Below are positions 46,199-56,178 of a stretch of DNA of 64,000 bases, piece by piece. The notes under the pieces are model-generated. The model was not told where the DNA came from, made no database searches, and saw only the letters and a list, made by a program, of their open reading frames with translations. The first letter of the stretch is position 1; each line of letters opens with the position of its first letter. The DNA is taken from NCBI RefSeq assembly GCF_900566075.1, contig NZ_UPHU01000001.1, positions 930,001 through 994,000 on the forward strand, written 5' to 3'. The position numbers and the translations under genes were made by a program. Origin of the DNA: Mycobacterium pseudokansasii. Its GTDB lineage: Bacteria; Actinomycetota; Actinomycetes; Mycobacteriales; Mycobacteriaceae.

Positions 46199-48273
46199 CG
46201 CGGATTTCCGCGTAGTTGGTTCGGGGCAACACCCGCGCGTAGCGAGAGCCGCCTGACCTGCGGTTTCTTGGTGATTTCGGGTGTGGATCACTGACCTATA
46301 TTGTGTATAGCTGGCTGTCATTATAGACAATTGGTGATCGTTGGCTGTCGTAATCGTCGAGCGGAGCGACGGGTAGAATCGCACTCTGAATTCAGCAATC
46401 GTTGCAGTTCAACACTTTCCGTGCCGGCATGTCGTAGTGCTAGCTTGCCGAGTAGAACTGTTAAAATTGTTGTGTGCCAGCTAGATCACCACAAGATCGA
46501 GAAGTGCGGGCGTTCACCGCGCCGGAGCAGGTGAACCAGCGCCGCTACGAGGCGCTGCGCGCGTTCTTCGTCGAGGGCCTGTCCCATGCCGAGGCCGGCG
46601 AGCGGTTCGGCTACACCCGGTGGGGAATGGTCAACCTGGTGCGCGACCACCGGGCCGGCAAGCTGGAGTTGTTCGCCCCGCAACGCAAGCCCGGCCCCGC
46701 ACCGGGCACCGCGCCGGCCAAGGAGCGGGTCCGCGCCCGGGTGATCGAGCTGCGTCGCGAGGGGCTGTCCACCTACGAGATCTCCGCGCGGCTCGCCGGC
46801 GAGAACACCCCGCTGAACCGCACCAGCGTCGGCGAGATCCTCACCGAGGAGGGATTCGGGCGCCTGCTGCGCCACCCCGAACCGGTCGCCAGCACCAGCC
46901 CGGCCACCCCAGGACGGGACACCCGGCTACCGCGCACCGGCAAGCTGGACTTCCAAACCTGGCCCGCCACAGTCGAAACCGGCAAGGCGGGGCTGTTGCT
47001 GTTGATCCCGGACCTGGTCGCGCTGGGGCTGCCCGAGCTGGTGCGCCGAGCCGGCTATCCCGGCACCCGGGTGGTGCCCGCGACCTCGTGGTTGCTCTCG
47101 CTGCTGGCGTTGAAGCTGACCCGCACCCGCCGCGTCTCCCACGTCGATGACCTGCTGATCTCCGACCCGGCCGCGGCCCTGTTCGCCGGACTGGCCGCAC
47201 TGCCGAAAAAGTCCGCCCTGACCGACTACTCCTATCGCACCGGCCACGACCACCAACGCCGCTTCCTGGCCGCACTGGATGCGAAGATGATCGACGGCGG
47301 GCTCGCCACCGGCGAGAACGCAGTCTTCGACCTGGACTTCCACGCCGTCATGCACTGGGGCCACGACCCCGCGCTGGAAAAGCACTACGTGCCCACCCGC
47401 TCGCAACGCGCCCGCTCCGTGCTCACCTTCTTCGCCCAAGACACCGGCACCCACAACCTGGTCTACGCCAACGCCGACCTGTCCAAAGCCACCCAGGCCC
47501 GCGAGGTCATCGCCTTCTGCGACCACTGGAAAACCGTGTCCGGCACCGACCCGGCCATGCTGATCATGGACCAGAAGGTCACCACCCACACCGTGCTCGG
47601 CGAACTCAACGACCGCGGCGTCAAGTTCCTGACCCTGCGCATGCGCTCGGCATCCCTGGTCAAACAGATCGACGCCCTCACGGGCAAAGACTTCACCACC
47701 GTGACCCTCGACCGGCCCGGAAAGTTCAACCGCCCCAAGGTATGTGAAACCACCGGCGTACACCTGACCGGCTACCCCGCCACCGTGCGGCAACTCGTCG
47801 TCACCGGGCTCGGCCGCGACACCCCCACCGTGATCATCACCAACGACCACGACCTGCCCGCCAAGGCCCTCATCGCCCACTACGCGCGGCGCATGACCAT
47901 CGAGCAACGCCTCGCCGAGATCATCCAAGCCTTCCACGCCGACGCGCTGTCCTCAGCGGTCAACCTCAACGTCGATCTCGACATCATGCTCTGTGTGCTC
48001 GCCCAGGCCCTCACCGCCGCCCTGCGCAACCGACTACCCGGCTACGCCGCCGTCACCCCCGACGTGCTGCAACGCCGCTTCCTCGAAACCCCCGGCCAGA
48101 TCACCACCACCAACGACACCATCACCGTCCGACTCGACCGACGCGCCTACACCCCCGTCCTCCGCCAAGCCGACCTGGCACACGACACCACCGTCCCATG
48201 GTGGGGAAACCGAACACTCCGCTACGAATTCAACTGACCAACTTGTGCCGAACTTCCTGCGCGGAAATCCGCG
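46199..48273 (+). mobile_element. 2.1-kb insertion sequence with palindromic ends
   Basis: Both ends carry the same inverted repeat: on the left CGCGGATTTCCGCG followed by TAGTTGGTTCGG, on the right (read inwards) CGCGGATTTCCGCG followed by CAGGAAGTTCGG. The element is flanked by TTAG at 46195-46198 and 48274-48277, a probable 4-bp target duplication. It contains a single 587-residue transposase gene. The first 14 bases of each end form an almost perfect palindrome. The family is uncertain (a DDE element of the IS4 or unassigned class). It separates the oxidoreductase from echA3. Confidence 0.75.
46474..48237 (+). CDS. DDE transposase of the 2.1-kb insertion sequence
   Basis: 587 residues from a GTG at 46474. 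The N-terminus has two helix-turn-helix-like segments (ALRAFFVEGLSHAEAGERFG and ELRREGLSTYEISARLAGEN). The rest is an IS4-like core: Asp in NAVFDLDFHAVMHWG, Asp in AMLIMDQKVTTH, and a Glu in RRMTIEQRLAEIIQAFHADA before a terminal segment. The reading frame is complete and free of stops, so this copy may be active. Precise family not resolved. Catalytic residue assignment is inferred from pattern and spacing. Confidence 0.85.
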   Translation: MPARSPQDREVRAFTAPEQVNQRRYEALRAFFVEGLSHAEAGERFGYTRWGMVNLVRDHRAGKLELFAPQRKPGPAPGTAPAKERVRARVIELRREGLSTYEISARLAGENTPLNRTSVGEILTEEGFGRLLRHPEPVASTSPATPGRDTRLPRTGKLDFQTWPATVETGKAGLLLLIPDLVALGLPELVRRAGYPGTRVVPATSWLLSLLALKLTRTRRVSHVDDLLISDPAAALFAGLAALPKKSALTDYSYRTGHDHQRRFLAALDAKMIDGGLATGENAVFDLDFHAVMHWGHDPALEKHYVPTRSQRARSVLTFFAQDTGTHNLVYANADLSKATQAREVIAFCDHWKTVSGTDPAMLIMDQKVTTHTVLGELNDRGVKFLTLRMRSASLVKQIDALTGKDFTTVTLDRPGKFNRPKVCETTGVHLTGYPATVRQLVVTGLGRDTPTVIITNDHDLPAKALIAHYARRMTIEQRLAEIIQAFHADALSSAVNLNVDLDIMLCVLAQALTAALRNRLPGYAAVTPDVLQRRFLETPGQITTTNDTITVRLDRRAYTPVLRQADLAHDTTVPWWGNRTLRYEFN

Positions 48274-48310
48274 TTAGCGGCCGTTACCGCCTTTTACGGC
48301 TTTGCCGCGG

Positions 48311-49006
48311 TTACACACCGAATTCCGCTTCTATTCCGTCAATCGCGGCGCGCATCGCTTTCAGGGCGTCGGCCCGGGCGCGTAATTTGGTCGCGGCGTG
48401 GGCTTGCTGATTGAGACCGGCGAATTCACGCGCGGCTTCCTCGGCGCGGCTGAGTACCACTTCGGGCAACGCGATCTCGTCGATAAAGCCGGCCGCCAGC
48501 GCGGTTTCACCGAAGAATGTCTTGGCCAGTCCGGCGGCTTGCTGGTAGGCCGACGGAGTCAGCCGCAGTTTCATGATTTCCAGGGCGGCGTAGGGAATGG
48601 TCATGCCGATCGCGACTTCGTTTGCCTGAATGTTGTAGGCATGCGCGGCCACGCGATGGTCGCCGGAGGACAACAGGAACGCGCCCATTGCGATCGCATG
48701 ACCGGTGCAGGCCATCACCACCGGCTTGGGATAGGACAACAGCCGGTAGGCCAACTCGAAGCCGCCGCGCAGCATGTCGATCGCGGGCTGCACCTCGCCG
48801 GAGGTCAGGACCTTGAGGTCGAAGCCGCCGCTGAATACTCGGTGGTTGCCTGCGATGACCAGCGCACCGACGTCGTCCCGGTCGGCTTGGTCAATCGCCT
48901 CGTTGAGAGCCTGCTGCATGGCGGGGCCGATCACGTTGACCTTGCCGTCATCCATCCGGATCACCGCGATGGTTTCGTCGTGGGTGTAGGTGACCGGGCC
49001 GCTCAT
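48311..49006 (-). CDS. echA3: Enoyl-CoA hydratase/isomerase family protein
   Basis: 231 residues, equal to the length I recall for M. tuberculosis EchA3 (Rv0632c), and in the same place between the recCBD operon and the Rv0633c equivalent. It is a crotonase-fold protein: oxyanion-hole segments around VIAGNHRVFSGGFDLKVL and ACTGHAIAMGAFLLSSGDHR are visible. The usual catalytic Glu pair of classical hydratases is not evident (the second motif has VAIGMTIPYAALEI), so the exact reaction is uncertain. Start at the ATG at 49006 with a GGAGTAA site upstream. Likely role in fatty acid oxidation. Confidence 0.88.
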   Translation of the reverse strand: MSGPVTYTHDETIAVIRMDDGKVNVIGPAMQQALNEAIDQADRDDVGALVIAGNHRVFSGGFDLKVLTSGEVQPAIDMLRGGFELAYRLLSYPKPVVMACTGHAIAMGAFLLSSGDHRVAAHAYNIQANEVAIGMTIPYAALEIMKLRLTPSAYQQAAGLAKTFFGETALAAGFIDEIALPEVVLSRAEEAAREFAGLNQQAHAATKLRARADALKAMRAAIDGIEAEFGV

Positions 49007-49085
49007 GGGTTTACTCCTTCGGTAGGGACGTCGATTGAATCAGATCAACTTCGCCGCGCACCGCTTGGCTGGCCGCAGCGCGCCC

Positions 49086-49919
49086 TCAGACCCGCTGACT
49101 GCGATGCTTGCCCAGCTCGCTTTCCGCGTCACCCCAGCGCAGGCTGACGTCGGTGGGCTCGTCGAGTTGGCGGGTTCGCCACCTGTCCTGGGTCTCCTGG
49201 ACGGCGCGGTTGATCCGGTCGATCTCGCTGCGGAAAACGTCGGGTCGGGTTTCCTTGCTTGCGTAGTGAAAATACGTCAGCAGGCTGCGTAACAGCTCCA
49301 GCTTCTGCTTTTCCCGCTTCGCCAGGTCGTGGGTCGTCATCAGCTCGATCCGCTGAATCGGCGGCAGGGCATCCCAGTCCAGCACCACTTTTGTCTCGAG
49401 TGGACGCCGCCCCCGTCGCCAGAACCGCCAGCCGGGCCGCTGCTCGGGGCGGTCGTAGTAGATCACCGTCCCCTCGAACCGGGATTCGACGCCATGGCCG
49501 ATCTCGGCGCGGTCGAGTGCCGAATCCCACACCATCCGCCATTCCTGACCGGGCGCCAGCGTCGGCAGTTCGCGGGGCAACTGTAATTCGACGACGTCGG
49601 CGTAACCGTCCGAGGCGTTCTCGTATTCGGCCACGGTCGGCGGATTGGGAAACGAGAACCGGATGTCATAGGCCGCGGTGCGACCGAAGTTTCGGACCAC
49701 GAGTTCGATCACATGCCAGTCCGCGACGTGAGGCTCCATCAGCATCGACACATACGGTCGCGTCTGCTCGAACGTCAGTTCGCGGCTGCGGCGAAGGTGA
49801 TAGTTCATCACGACCAGTGCGATAACACCGAGCGCCAACGCCGCCCACGCGGCCACCGCGAACCAGGTGCCGGACTCGACATCGGTGACCCCATGCCAGC
49901 TGCTCTGGACCCACCCCAT
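49086..49919 (-). CDS. Conserved membrane-anchored hypothetical protein (Rv0633c-like)
   Basis: About 277 residues from the ATG at 49919 (MGWVQSSWHGVTDVESGTWF). One N-terminal membrane segment (WFAVAAWAALALGVIALVVM) is followed by a soluble domain of beta character with ELVVRNFGRTAAYDIRFSFP and QEWRMVWDS, then a Lys/Arg-rich helical end. The 1-TM N-terminus and the length match Rv0633c in the same position of M. tuberculosis. No function is known. The extension of the frame to 50153 overlaps the next gene's 3' end and is not supported. Confidence 0.8.
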   Translation of the reverse strand: MGWVQSSWHGVTDVESGTWFAVAAWAALALGVIALVVMNYHLRRSRELTFEQTRPYVSMLMEPHVADWHVIELVVRNFGRTAAYDIRFSFPNPPTVAEYENASDGYADVVELQLPRELPTLAPGQEWRMVWDSALDRAEIGHGVESRFEGTVIYYDRPEQRPGWRFWRRGRRPLETKVVLDWDALPPIQRIELMTTHDLAKREKQKLELLRSLLTYFHYASKETRPDVFRSEIDRINRAVQETQDRWRTRQLDEPTDVSLRWGDAESELGKHRSQRV

Positions 49920-50047
49920 GGAATCCACCCTCCGCTTATACCACCACACCGATCCGCCGGCGAAATTGAGCGGCGCACGATCCTGGGTGTGGCCCCATCG
50001 CGGCGGCGGGCACGTGGCAGGGATCAACTCGGATTTGGCGCCGGTGC

Positions 50048-50764
50048 TCAGCCGCCCATCAACATGCGCCACTGGCCCAGATCGGCGGCGCGATAGACGT
50101 AGTTCGACCGCTTGACCTCCGAGAGCGGCGCACTGCGTTCGGCCGAATACCAATGCCCGGGAAATACCGTCGGATCGCCGGGTAGCGCGGCGAGCTGTTG
50201 CAGGCTGCGGTAGATCTCGTCGGAATCCCCGCCGGGGAAGTCGGTGCGCCCGCAGCCTTCCAGGAACAGCGTGTCACCGGCGACCAGCCGGCCGTCGAGT
50301 AGGAAACATTGACTACCCGGCGTGTGGCCCGGAGTGTGTAGCAACTCGATCTCGATGTCGCCGATGGCGACCTTGTCGCGGTGCTCATGGGTGGTCAGGT
50401 CACTCATCGGAATCCCGGTCACCCGGGAAACCCACAGTGCCTCATGGGTGTTCACGTGCACCGGTACGGTGGCCCGCTCCAGCAACTCGGCCAATCCCTT
50501 GAGCTCGAAGCCCATCATCGAGCCGCCGACATGGTCCGGGTGATGATGCGTCACCAACACTCCCGACAGGTGCATGTCGTCAGTTTCCAGCGTGTCGAAG
50601 AGGTCGCCGGCGGCGTAGGCGGGGTCGACCACCACGCAGTCGCCGGTCTGGCGGTCGCCGATCAGGTAGGCGAAGTTGCGCATTTGCGCGGCGATCATGT
50701 CGCCGACCGCAAAGTCGCGACCGGAGAGCAGTTGCCGGAAATACAGCCGGTCCGAGTCTGACAC
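50048..50764 (-). CDS. Metallo-beta-lactamase-fold hydrolase (glyoxalase II-like)
   Basis: 238 residues. The zinc-binding motif is THHHPDHVGG (near residue 77), with later ligands in LHTPGHTPGSQCFLL, GDTLFLEGCGRTDFPGG and FPGHWYS. It matches the Rv0634c gene of M. tuberculosis in place and length. Glyoxalase II-type enzymes hydrolyse thioesters such as lactoylglutathione or, in mycobacteria, mycothiol-linked substrates; persulfide dioxygenase is another possibility in this fold. The starting codon is GTG at 50764. No cofactor protein is adjacent. Confidence 0.88.
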   Translation of the reverse strand: MSDSDRLYFRQLLSGRDFAVGDMIAAQMRNFAYLIGDRQTGDCVVVDPAYAAGDLFDTLETDDMHLSGVLVTHHHPDHVGGSMMGFELKGLAELLERATVPVHVNTHEALWVSRVTGIPMSDLTTHEHRDKVAIGDIEIELLHTPGHTPGSQCFLLDGRLVAGDTLFLEGCGRTDFPGGDSDEIYRSLQQLAALPGDPTVFPGHWYSAERSAPLSEVKRSNYVYRAADLGQWRMLMGG

Positions 50765-50888
50765 GTCACCAGACTATGACTGATCCAAGATCGGTCCAAT
50801 GCTGGCGGCGTTGAAGCCATGATGGCCCGGATGCGAAATGCGGCCCTTCTGTGATTCCCGGGGCGAGGCCGGTGGGTATTCTTGGCGC

Positions 50889-51098
50889 ATGCTGAAGAAG
50901 GTCGAGATCGAGATCGACGACGATCTGGTCCAGGAAGCGATTCGTCGGTACGGTCTGGCTGGTGCGCGGGAGGCGGTCCATCTCGCGTTGCGGACCCTTC
51001 TCGCCGAGGGCGGTAGCGGGGAGGCCGACGAGGAGGAATACGACGAGTTCAGCGATCTCAGTGTGCTCGACCCTCGCCGGGGCAACCGCAGCAGCTGA
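50889..51098 (+). CDS. Orphan VapB-like antitoxin-type protein (Rv0634A-like)
   Basis: About 69 residues from the ATG at 50889; an ATG at 50838 would add 17 residues and is the alternative. The sequence KKVEIEIDDDLVQEAIRRYG followed by AREAVHLALRTLL is the ribbon-helix-helix core of VapB/DUF2191 antitoxins. The tail is acidic (GEADEEEYDEFSDLS). There is no vapC after it; the next features are two tRNA genes. It may regulate another locus or be a solitary remnant. A similar small gene (Rv0634A) is known at this site in M. tuberculosis, to my recollection. Confidence 0.7.
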   Translation: MLKKVEIEIDDDLVQEAIRRYGLAGAREAVHLALRTLLAEGGSGEADEEEYDEFSDLSVLDPRRGNRSS

Positions 51099-51242
51099 TC
51101 TGCGCACCCGTCGTGGCCGCCGTTGTCCCGCGTCTCCAGGCCGTCAGTTGGCCCATCGCGTCGCGCACGTGGTTTGGTGACCCCGCGCACCAGGCTGTAC
51201 CCTCTTTTTGCCCGGGGCACGACTGGCCGTTACGGGTGAGCG

Positions 51243-51315
51243 GCCCCCTTAGCTCAGTCGGTAGAGCGTTTCCATGGTAAGGAAAAGGTCAACGGTTCGA
51301 TTCCGTTAGGGGGCT
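51243..51315 (+). tRNA. thrT: tRNA-Thr (anticodon GGT)
   Basis: A 73-base cloverleaf: acceptor stem GCCCCCT pairs with AGGGGGC, the D arm is GCTCAGTCGGTAGAGC, the anticodon loop ATGGTAA holds GGT, and the T arm has GGTTCGATTCC. No CCA is encoded. The next tRNA follows after 48 bp, so both are likely co-transcribed. Confidence 0.97.
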
Positions 51316-51363
51316 CGGCGGACGCCGAGCAGGCGGGCAGCCCCGAACCAAGGGCCGCCCAGA

Positions 51364-51437
<74 letters not shown>

Positions 51438-51484
51438 CAACACAACATCGAGACGTTTGACATCAGATTCGAGAGAGAACCGTC

Positions 51485-51652
51485 ATGGCTTCCAGTACCG
51501 ACGTGCGGCCGAAGATCACTTTGGCATGCGAGGTGTGCAAGCACCGCAACTACATCACCAAAAAGAATCGCCGCAACGACCCCGACCGCCTGGAGCTCAA
51601 GAAGTTCTGCCCGAACTGCGGCAAGCACCAAGCGCACCGCGAGACGCGGTGA
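51485..51652 (+). CDS. rpmG2: 50S ribosomal protein L33 (zinc-binding form)
   Basis: 55 residues, [18 protein letters not shown] to HQAHRETR. It has two CxxC zinc pairs (CEVC and CPNC), so it is the C+ form that remains active when zinc is plentiful; mycobacteria hold a second, zinc-free L33 elsewhere. It binds the large subunit near the E site. An AGAGAGAAC-type site precedes the ATG. It is the first protein gene of the rpmG2-hadABC group. Confidence 0.97.
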
Positions 51653-51693
51653 CCACATACGGGACGCAAACTGATTCGGTAGATTCGATAGCC

Positions 51694-52173
51694 GTGCCAC
51701 TGACAACCAACATTGTCGGGATGCATTACCGCTACCCCGACCATTACGAGGTAGAACGCGAGAAAATCCGCGAACATGCGCAGGCCGTGCAAAACGACGA
51801 CGCCTTCTTTTTCGACGAGAAGGCCTCCGCGGAGCTCGGCTACGACGGGCTGTTGGCCCCGTTGACGTTCATCTGTGTGTTCGGCTACAAGGCGCAGTCG
51901 GCGTTTTTCAAACACGCGAACATCGCCGTCCAGGACGCGCAGGTTGTCCAGGTCGACCAGGTGCTGAAGTTCGCCAAGCCGATCGTTGCCGGTGACAAGC
52001 TCTACTGCGACGTCTACGTGGATTCGATGCGTGAGGCGCATGGCACCCAGATCATCGTGACCAAGAACATCATCACCAACGAAGACGGTGACATTGTGCA
52101 GGAGACCTACACGACCCTGGCGGGTCGTGCCGGCGAGGACGGGGAAGTGGGATTTTCAGATGGCGCTGCGTGA
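51694..52173 (+). CDS. hadA: (3R)-hydroxyacyl-ACP dehydratase subunit HadA
   Basis: 159 residues from the GTG at 51694, consistent with the 158 of M. tuberculosis HadA. It is a hotdog-fold protein with NIVGMHYRYPDHYEVEREKI at the start and a QVDQVLKFAKPIVAGDKLY core. Cys61 in APLTFICVFGY is the residue linked in the literature to thiacetazone and isoxyl action. HadA pairs with HadB to dehydrate hydroxyacyl-ACP in the fatty acid synthase II cycle that builds meromycolates; HadA gives substrate binding, HadB the catalytic residues. The gene overlaps hadB by 14 bases. Confidence 0.95.
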   Translation: MPLTTNIVGMHYRYPDHYEVEREKIREHAQAVQNDDAFFFDEKASAELGYDGLLAPLTFICVFGYKAQSAFFKHANIAVQDAQVVQVDQVLKFAKPIVAGDKLYCDVYVDSMREAHGTQIIVTKNIITNEDGDIVQETYTTLAGRAGEDGEVGFSDGAA

Positions 52174-52588
52174 GTTCAGTTCGGTCAAGGTCGGAGACCA
52201 GCTTCCGGAGCGGACCTATCCGCTGACTCGCCAGGATCTGGTGAACTACGCCGGCGTGTCGGGTGACTTGAACCCGATTCACTGGGACGACGAGCTCGCC
52301 AAGGTCGTCGGGCTGGACACCGCGATCGCCCACGGCATGCTGACGATGGGTATCGGCGGTGGTTACGTCACGTCGTGGGTCGGGGATCCGGGCGCGATCA
52401 CCGAGTACAACGTGCGGTTCACCGCGGTGGTACCGGTGCCCAACGACGGCAAGGGCGCCGAGCTCGTGTTCAGCGGCCGGGTGAAGTCGGTGGATCCGGA
52501 CAGCAAGTCGGTCACCATCGCGCTCACTGCCACCACCGGCGGCAAGAAAATCTTCGGGCGGGCGATCGCGTCGGCGAAATTGGCTTAG
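52160..52588 (+). CDS. hadB: (3R)-hydroxyacyl-ACP dehydratase subunit HadB
   Basis: 142 residues, starting at the ATG at 52160 (MALREFSSVKVGDQLPERTY), inside the end of hadA. Catalytic Asp36 and His41 lie in SGDLNPIHWDDELAK, the MaoC-type hydratase motif. It is the shared catalytic subunit of HadAB (earlier elongation) and HadBC (later elongation) in fatty acid synthase II. The overlap with hadA and the 14-bp gap to hadC place all three in one operon. Confidence 0.96.
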   Translation: MALREFSSVKVGDQLPERTYPLTRQDLVNYAGVSGDLNPIHWDDELAKVVGLDTAIAHGMLTMGIGGGYVTSWVGDPGAITEYNVRFTAVVPVPNDGKGAELVFSGRVKSVDPDSKSVTIALTATTGGKKIFGRAIASAKLA

Positions 52589-52602
52589 GAATTCGCATAG
52601 CC

Positions 52603-53103
52603 ATGGCCTTGAAAACCGATATCCGCGGGATGATCTGGCGTTACCCCGACTACTTCATCGTCGGCCGCGAGCAACTCCGCCAGTTTGCCCAAGCCATCAA
52701 GTGCGACCATCCGGCCTACTTCGAAGAGGACGCGGCCGCCGAACTGGGCTACGGCGCGATCGTCGCGCCCATGACCTTCGTGACAATCCTCGCCAAGCTG
52801 GTCCAGCTCGACTTCTTCCGAAGCGTCGACATCGGCATGGAGACCATGCAGATCGTCCAGGTCGACCAGCGGTTCGTGTTCTACAAACCCGTGCTTGCCG
52901 GGGACAAGCTATGGGCCCGGATGGACATCCACTCCGTGGACGAGCGTTTCGGCGCCGACATCGTCGTCACAAAGAACACCTGCCACAACGACGACGGCGA
53001 GCTGGTGCTGGAGGCCTACACCACCCTGATGGGTCAGCAGGGCGACGGCTCCGCCAAACTCAAATGGGACAAGGAATCCGGGCAGGTCATCAGGACTGCG
53101 TAA
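52603..53103 (+). CDS. hadC: (3R)-hydroxyacyl-ACP dehydratase subunit HadC
   Basis: 166 residues, the same as M. tuberculosis HadC, similar to HadA (DIRGMIWRYPDYFIVGREQL; VDQRFVFYKPVLAGDKLW). It forms HadBC with HadB for the late elongation cycles that lengthen meromycolates. It lacks the Asp/His catalytic pair of HadB. An ATG at 52603 follows 14 bp after hadB. Confidence 0.95.
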   Translation: MALKTDIRGMIWRYPDYFIVGREQLRQFAQAIKCDHPAYFEEDAAAELGYGAIVAPMTFVTILAKLVQLDFFRSVDIGMETMQIVQVDQRFVFYKPVLAGDKLWARMDIHSVDERFGADIVVTKNTCHNDDGELVLEAYTTLMGQQGDGSAKLKWDKESGQVIRTA

Positions 53104-53312
53104 TTAGTATCTGGCACCGGCGCCTGGGTAGACTCTAGTACACTCGGACCCCGGGGTTTCCCAACATCAGCGCACTTTTCCGTGAGTCGGTCGAGCGAAG
53201 CCGGCGACGGGAGCGAGACGAACGAATTGTCTCACTTCGGTTCGTGACCACCGACCGGGTGCGCGCGTGTCATGTAAGCCCCGACACGAGTAGGTTGGCC
53301 TGCCAACCGCGA

Positions 53313-53385
<73 letters not shown>

Positions 53386-53478
53386 CTGAAGGCAAAGACA
53401 TGCCATGCTGGACACTGGGAGGATACCCAGTCTTAGCGAGACGGCTGGCGGGATAGTTAGCGAACAAAGGAGCACGCG

Positions 53479-53988
53479 GTGAGCGACGAGCGCGACGCCG
53501 CCGATGGCGCCGCAAACGACGGCGGCGCAACCGAGGACGGCAGCGACGGCGGTGGTCGCACGGCCGTGGTGACGAAGTCCGTGGTGCGGCCGCAACGACC
53601 GACCGGCAAGCGGTCTCGGCAGCGCGCGGTAGAGACCGACGAGGACGCCGAGGACACGGAGTCGTCGACCGCGACCGAGGTCTCGAAGAAGGGCTCCGCC
53701 AAGAAAGACACGAAGTCGGCTAAGACGTCGGCTAAGGCTAAGAAGTCGGTGAAGGCCAAGAAAGCCACGAAGGCCGGCAGACCTGCCGCACGCTCGGCCA
53801 ACCCGTTCATCTTCGTCTACAACTACATGAAGCAGGTTGTGGCCGAGATGCGGAAGGTGATCTGGCCTAACCGCAGGCAGATGATCACCTACACGTCTGT
53901 GGTGCTGGTATTTCTTGCCTTCATGGTGGCGCTGGTGGGCGGCGCCGATCTCGGCCTGGGCAGGCTCGTGATGCTGGTGTTCGGCTGA
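53479..53988 (+). CDS. secE: Preprotein translocase subunit SecE
   Basis: 169 residues from the GTG at 53479. The N-terminal two thirds are a disordered charged region: an acidic Asp/Gly/Thr part, then a Lys/Ala repeat region ([20 protein letters not shown]). The conserved SecE domain is at the C-terminus (FNYMKQ-type [20 protein letters not shown]) with one membrane segment ([20 protein letters not shown]). M. tuberculosis SecE has about 161 residues, so the length is normal. It stabilises SecY in the Sec channel. It is followed by nusG after 31 bp in the conserved secE-nusG-rplK-rplA order. Confidence 0.96.
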   Translation: MSDERDAADGAANDGGATEDGSDGGGRTAVVTKSVVRPQRPTGKRSRQRAVETDEDAEDTESSTATEVSKKGSAKKDTKSAKTSAKAKKSVKAKKATKAGRPAARSANPFIFVYNYMKQVVAEMRKVIWPNRRQMITYTSVVLVFLAFMVALVGGADLGLGRLVMLVFG

Positions 53989-54001
53989 GACTTGGCAGTG
54001 A

Positions 54002-54736
<735 letters not shown>

Positions 54737-54839
54737 CCGGCCCGCCGCAGGGGGGCCCGCCCCCGCCGGCCGGAGCGGGCCGGACAATCAAGCACAGCGC
54801 ATTAACCAGGTTTAACCAGGAAGGAACAATCGAGTCGCC

Positions 54840-55271
54840 ATGCCCCCGAAGAAGAAGAAGGTCGCCGGGCTGATCAAGCTGCAGATCGTGGCAGGTCAGG
54901 CCAACCCGGCACCGCCGGTTGGCCCTGCGCTCGGTCAGCACGGCGTCAACATCATGGAGTTCTGCAAGGCGTACAACGCCGCAACGGAGAACCAGCGCGG
55001 CCAGGTCATCCCGGTGGAGATCACGGTCTACGAGGACCGCAGCTTCACTTTCGCGCTGAAGACGCCGCCCGCGGCCAAGCTGCTGCTCAAGGCCGCAGGT
55101 GTGGCCAAGGGTTCGGCGGAGCCACACAAGAACAAGGTCGCCAAGGTCACCTGGGATCAGGTTCGCGAGATCGCCGAGACCAAGAAGACCGACCTCAACG
55201 CCAACGACATCGACGCTGCGGCCAAGATCATCGCCGGCACCGCCCGGTCGATGGGCATCACTGTTGAATAG
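54840..55271 (+). CDS. rplK: 50S ribosomal protein L11
   Basis: 143 residues (142 in M. tuberculosis): [20 protein letters not shown] at the start and the proline-rich [15 protein letters not shown] motif that binds 23S rRNA at the GTPase centre. The ATG at 54840 follows an AGGAAGGAACAATCG-like site. It lies 103 bp after nusG. Confidence 0.97.
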   Translation: MPPKKKKVAGLIKLQIVAGQANPAPPVGPALGQHGVNIMEFCKAYNAATENQRGQVIPVEITVYEDRSFTFALKTPPAAKLLLKAAGVAKGSAEPHKNKVAKVTWDQVREIAETKKTDLNANDIDAAAKIIAGTARSMGITVE

Positions 55272-55370
55272 GTCGGCATAGGTCGGCATAAGCCGGGATC
55301 AAACCCGCGTGGGAGGGCTCGCTTCGGCCCGTTTGGAAACCACGACCCAACACCAGATTGGATATCGAAT

Positions 55371-56078
55371 ATGAGCAAGACCAGCAAGGCTTACCGCGCC
55401 GCCGCCGAGAAGGTGGATCGCAGCAAGCTCTATACGCCGCTGGAAGCGGCCAAGCTCGCCAAGGAGACGTCGTCGACCAAGCAGGACGCGACCGTCGAGG
55501 TGGCGATTCGGCTCGGGGTTGACCCGCGCAAGGCTGATCAGATGGTCCGCGGCACCGTCAACCTGCCCCACGGCACCGGTAAGACCGCCCGGGTCGCGGT
55601 GTTCGCGGTAGGGGAAAAGGCCGATGCTGCCGTCGCCGCGGGAGCCGATATTGTCGGCAGTGACGACCTGATCGAGAAGATTCAGGGCGGGTTCTTGGAC
55701 TTCGACGCCGCGATCGCGACACCCGACCAGATGGCCAAGGTCGGCCGCATCGCGCGGGTGCTGGGCCCGCGGGGCCTGATGCCCAACCCCAAGACCGGCA
55801 CCGTCACCCCCGATGTCGCCAAGGCCGTCGCCGACATCAAGGGCGGCAAGATCAATTTCCGGGTGGACAAGCAGGCCAACTTGCACTTCGTCATCGGCAA
55901 GGCGTCGTTCGACGAGAAGCGGCTGGCCGAGAACTACGGCGCCGCTCTCGACGAGGTGCTGCGGCTCAAGCCGTCGGCATCGAAGGGGCGCTATCTGAAG
56001 AAGATCACCGTGTCGACGACGACCGGCCCCGGCATTCCGGTCGACCCGTCCATCACCCGCAACTTCGCCGAGGCCTAG
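55371..56078 (+). CDS. rplA: 50S ribosomal protein L1
   Basis: 235 residues, the size of M. tuberculosis L1: [58 protein letters not shown] and [19 protein letters not shown]. It forms the L1 stalk that guides deacylated tRNA out of the E site and, in other bacteria, represses its own L11-L1 mRNA. Start ATG at 55371, 99 bp after rplK. Last gene of the operon. Confidence 0.97.
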   Translation: MSKTSKAYRAAAEKVDRSKLYTPLEAAKLAKETSSTKQDATVEVAIRLGVDPRKADQMVRGTVNLPHGTGKTARVAVFAVGEKADAAVAAGADIVGSDDLIEKIQGGFLDFDAAIATPDQMAKVGRIARVLGPRGLMPNPKTGTVTPDVAKAVADIKGGKINFRVDKQANLHFVIGKASFDEKRLAENYGAALDEVLRLKPSASKGRYLKKITVSTTTGPGIPVDPSITRNFAEA

Positions 56079-56099
56079 TCCGCCCCGGCGAGCAGTCGC

Positions 56100-56137
56100 A
56101 AAAGCTCCTATTTCCCCGGCGTGTCCGGCGCTTTTGT
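56100..56137 (+). terminator. Candidate terminator after rplA
   Basis: AAAAGC at 56100-56105 pairs with GCTTTT at 56130-56135, and CCGG at 56116-56119 pairs with CCGG at 56125-56128, giving a stem with an internal loop followed by TTTTGTGT. It lies 22 bp after the rplA stop and before a convergent minus-strand gene relic. A classical strong U tract is missing. Confidence 0.4.
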
Positions 56138-56178
56138 GTCTGGTGGCCGGGCCGGGCCCGGCGAACACCGCTGGCGGA

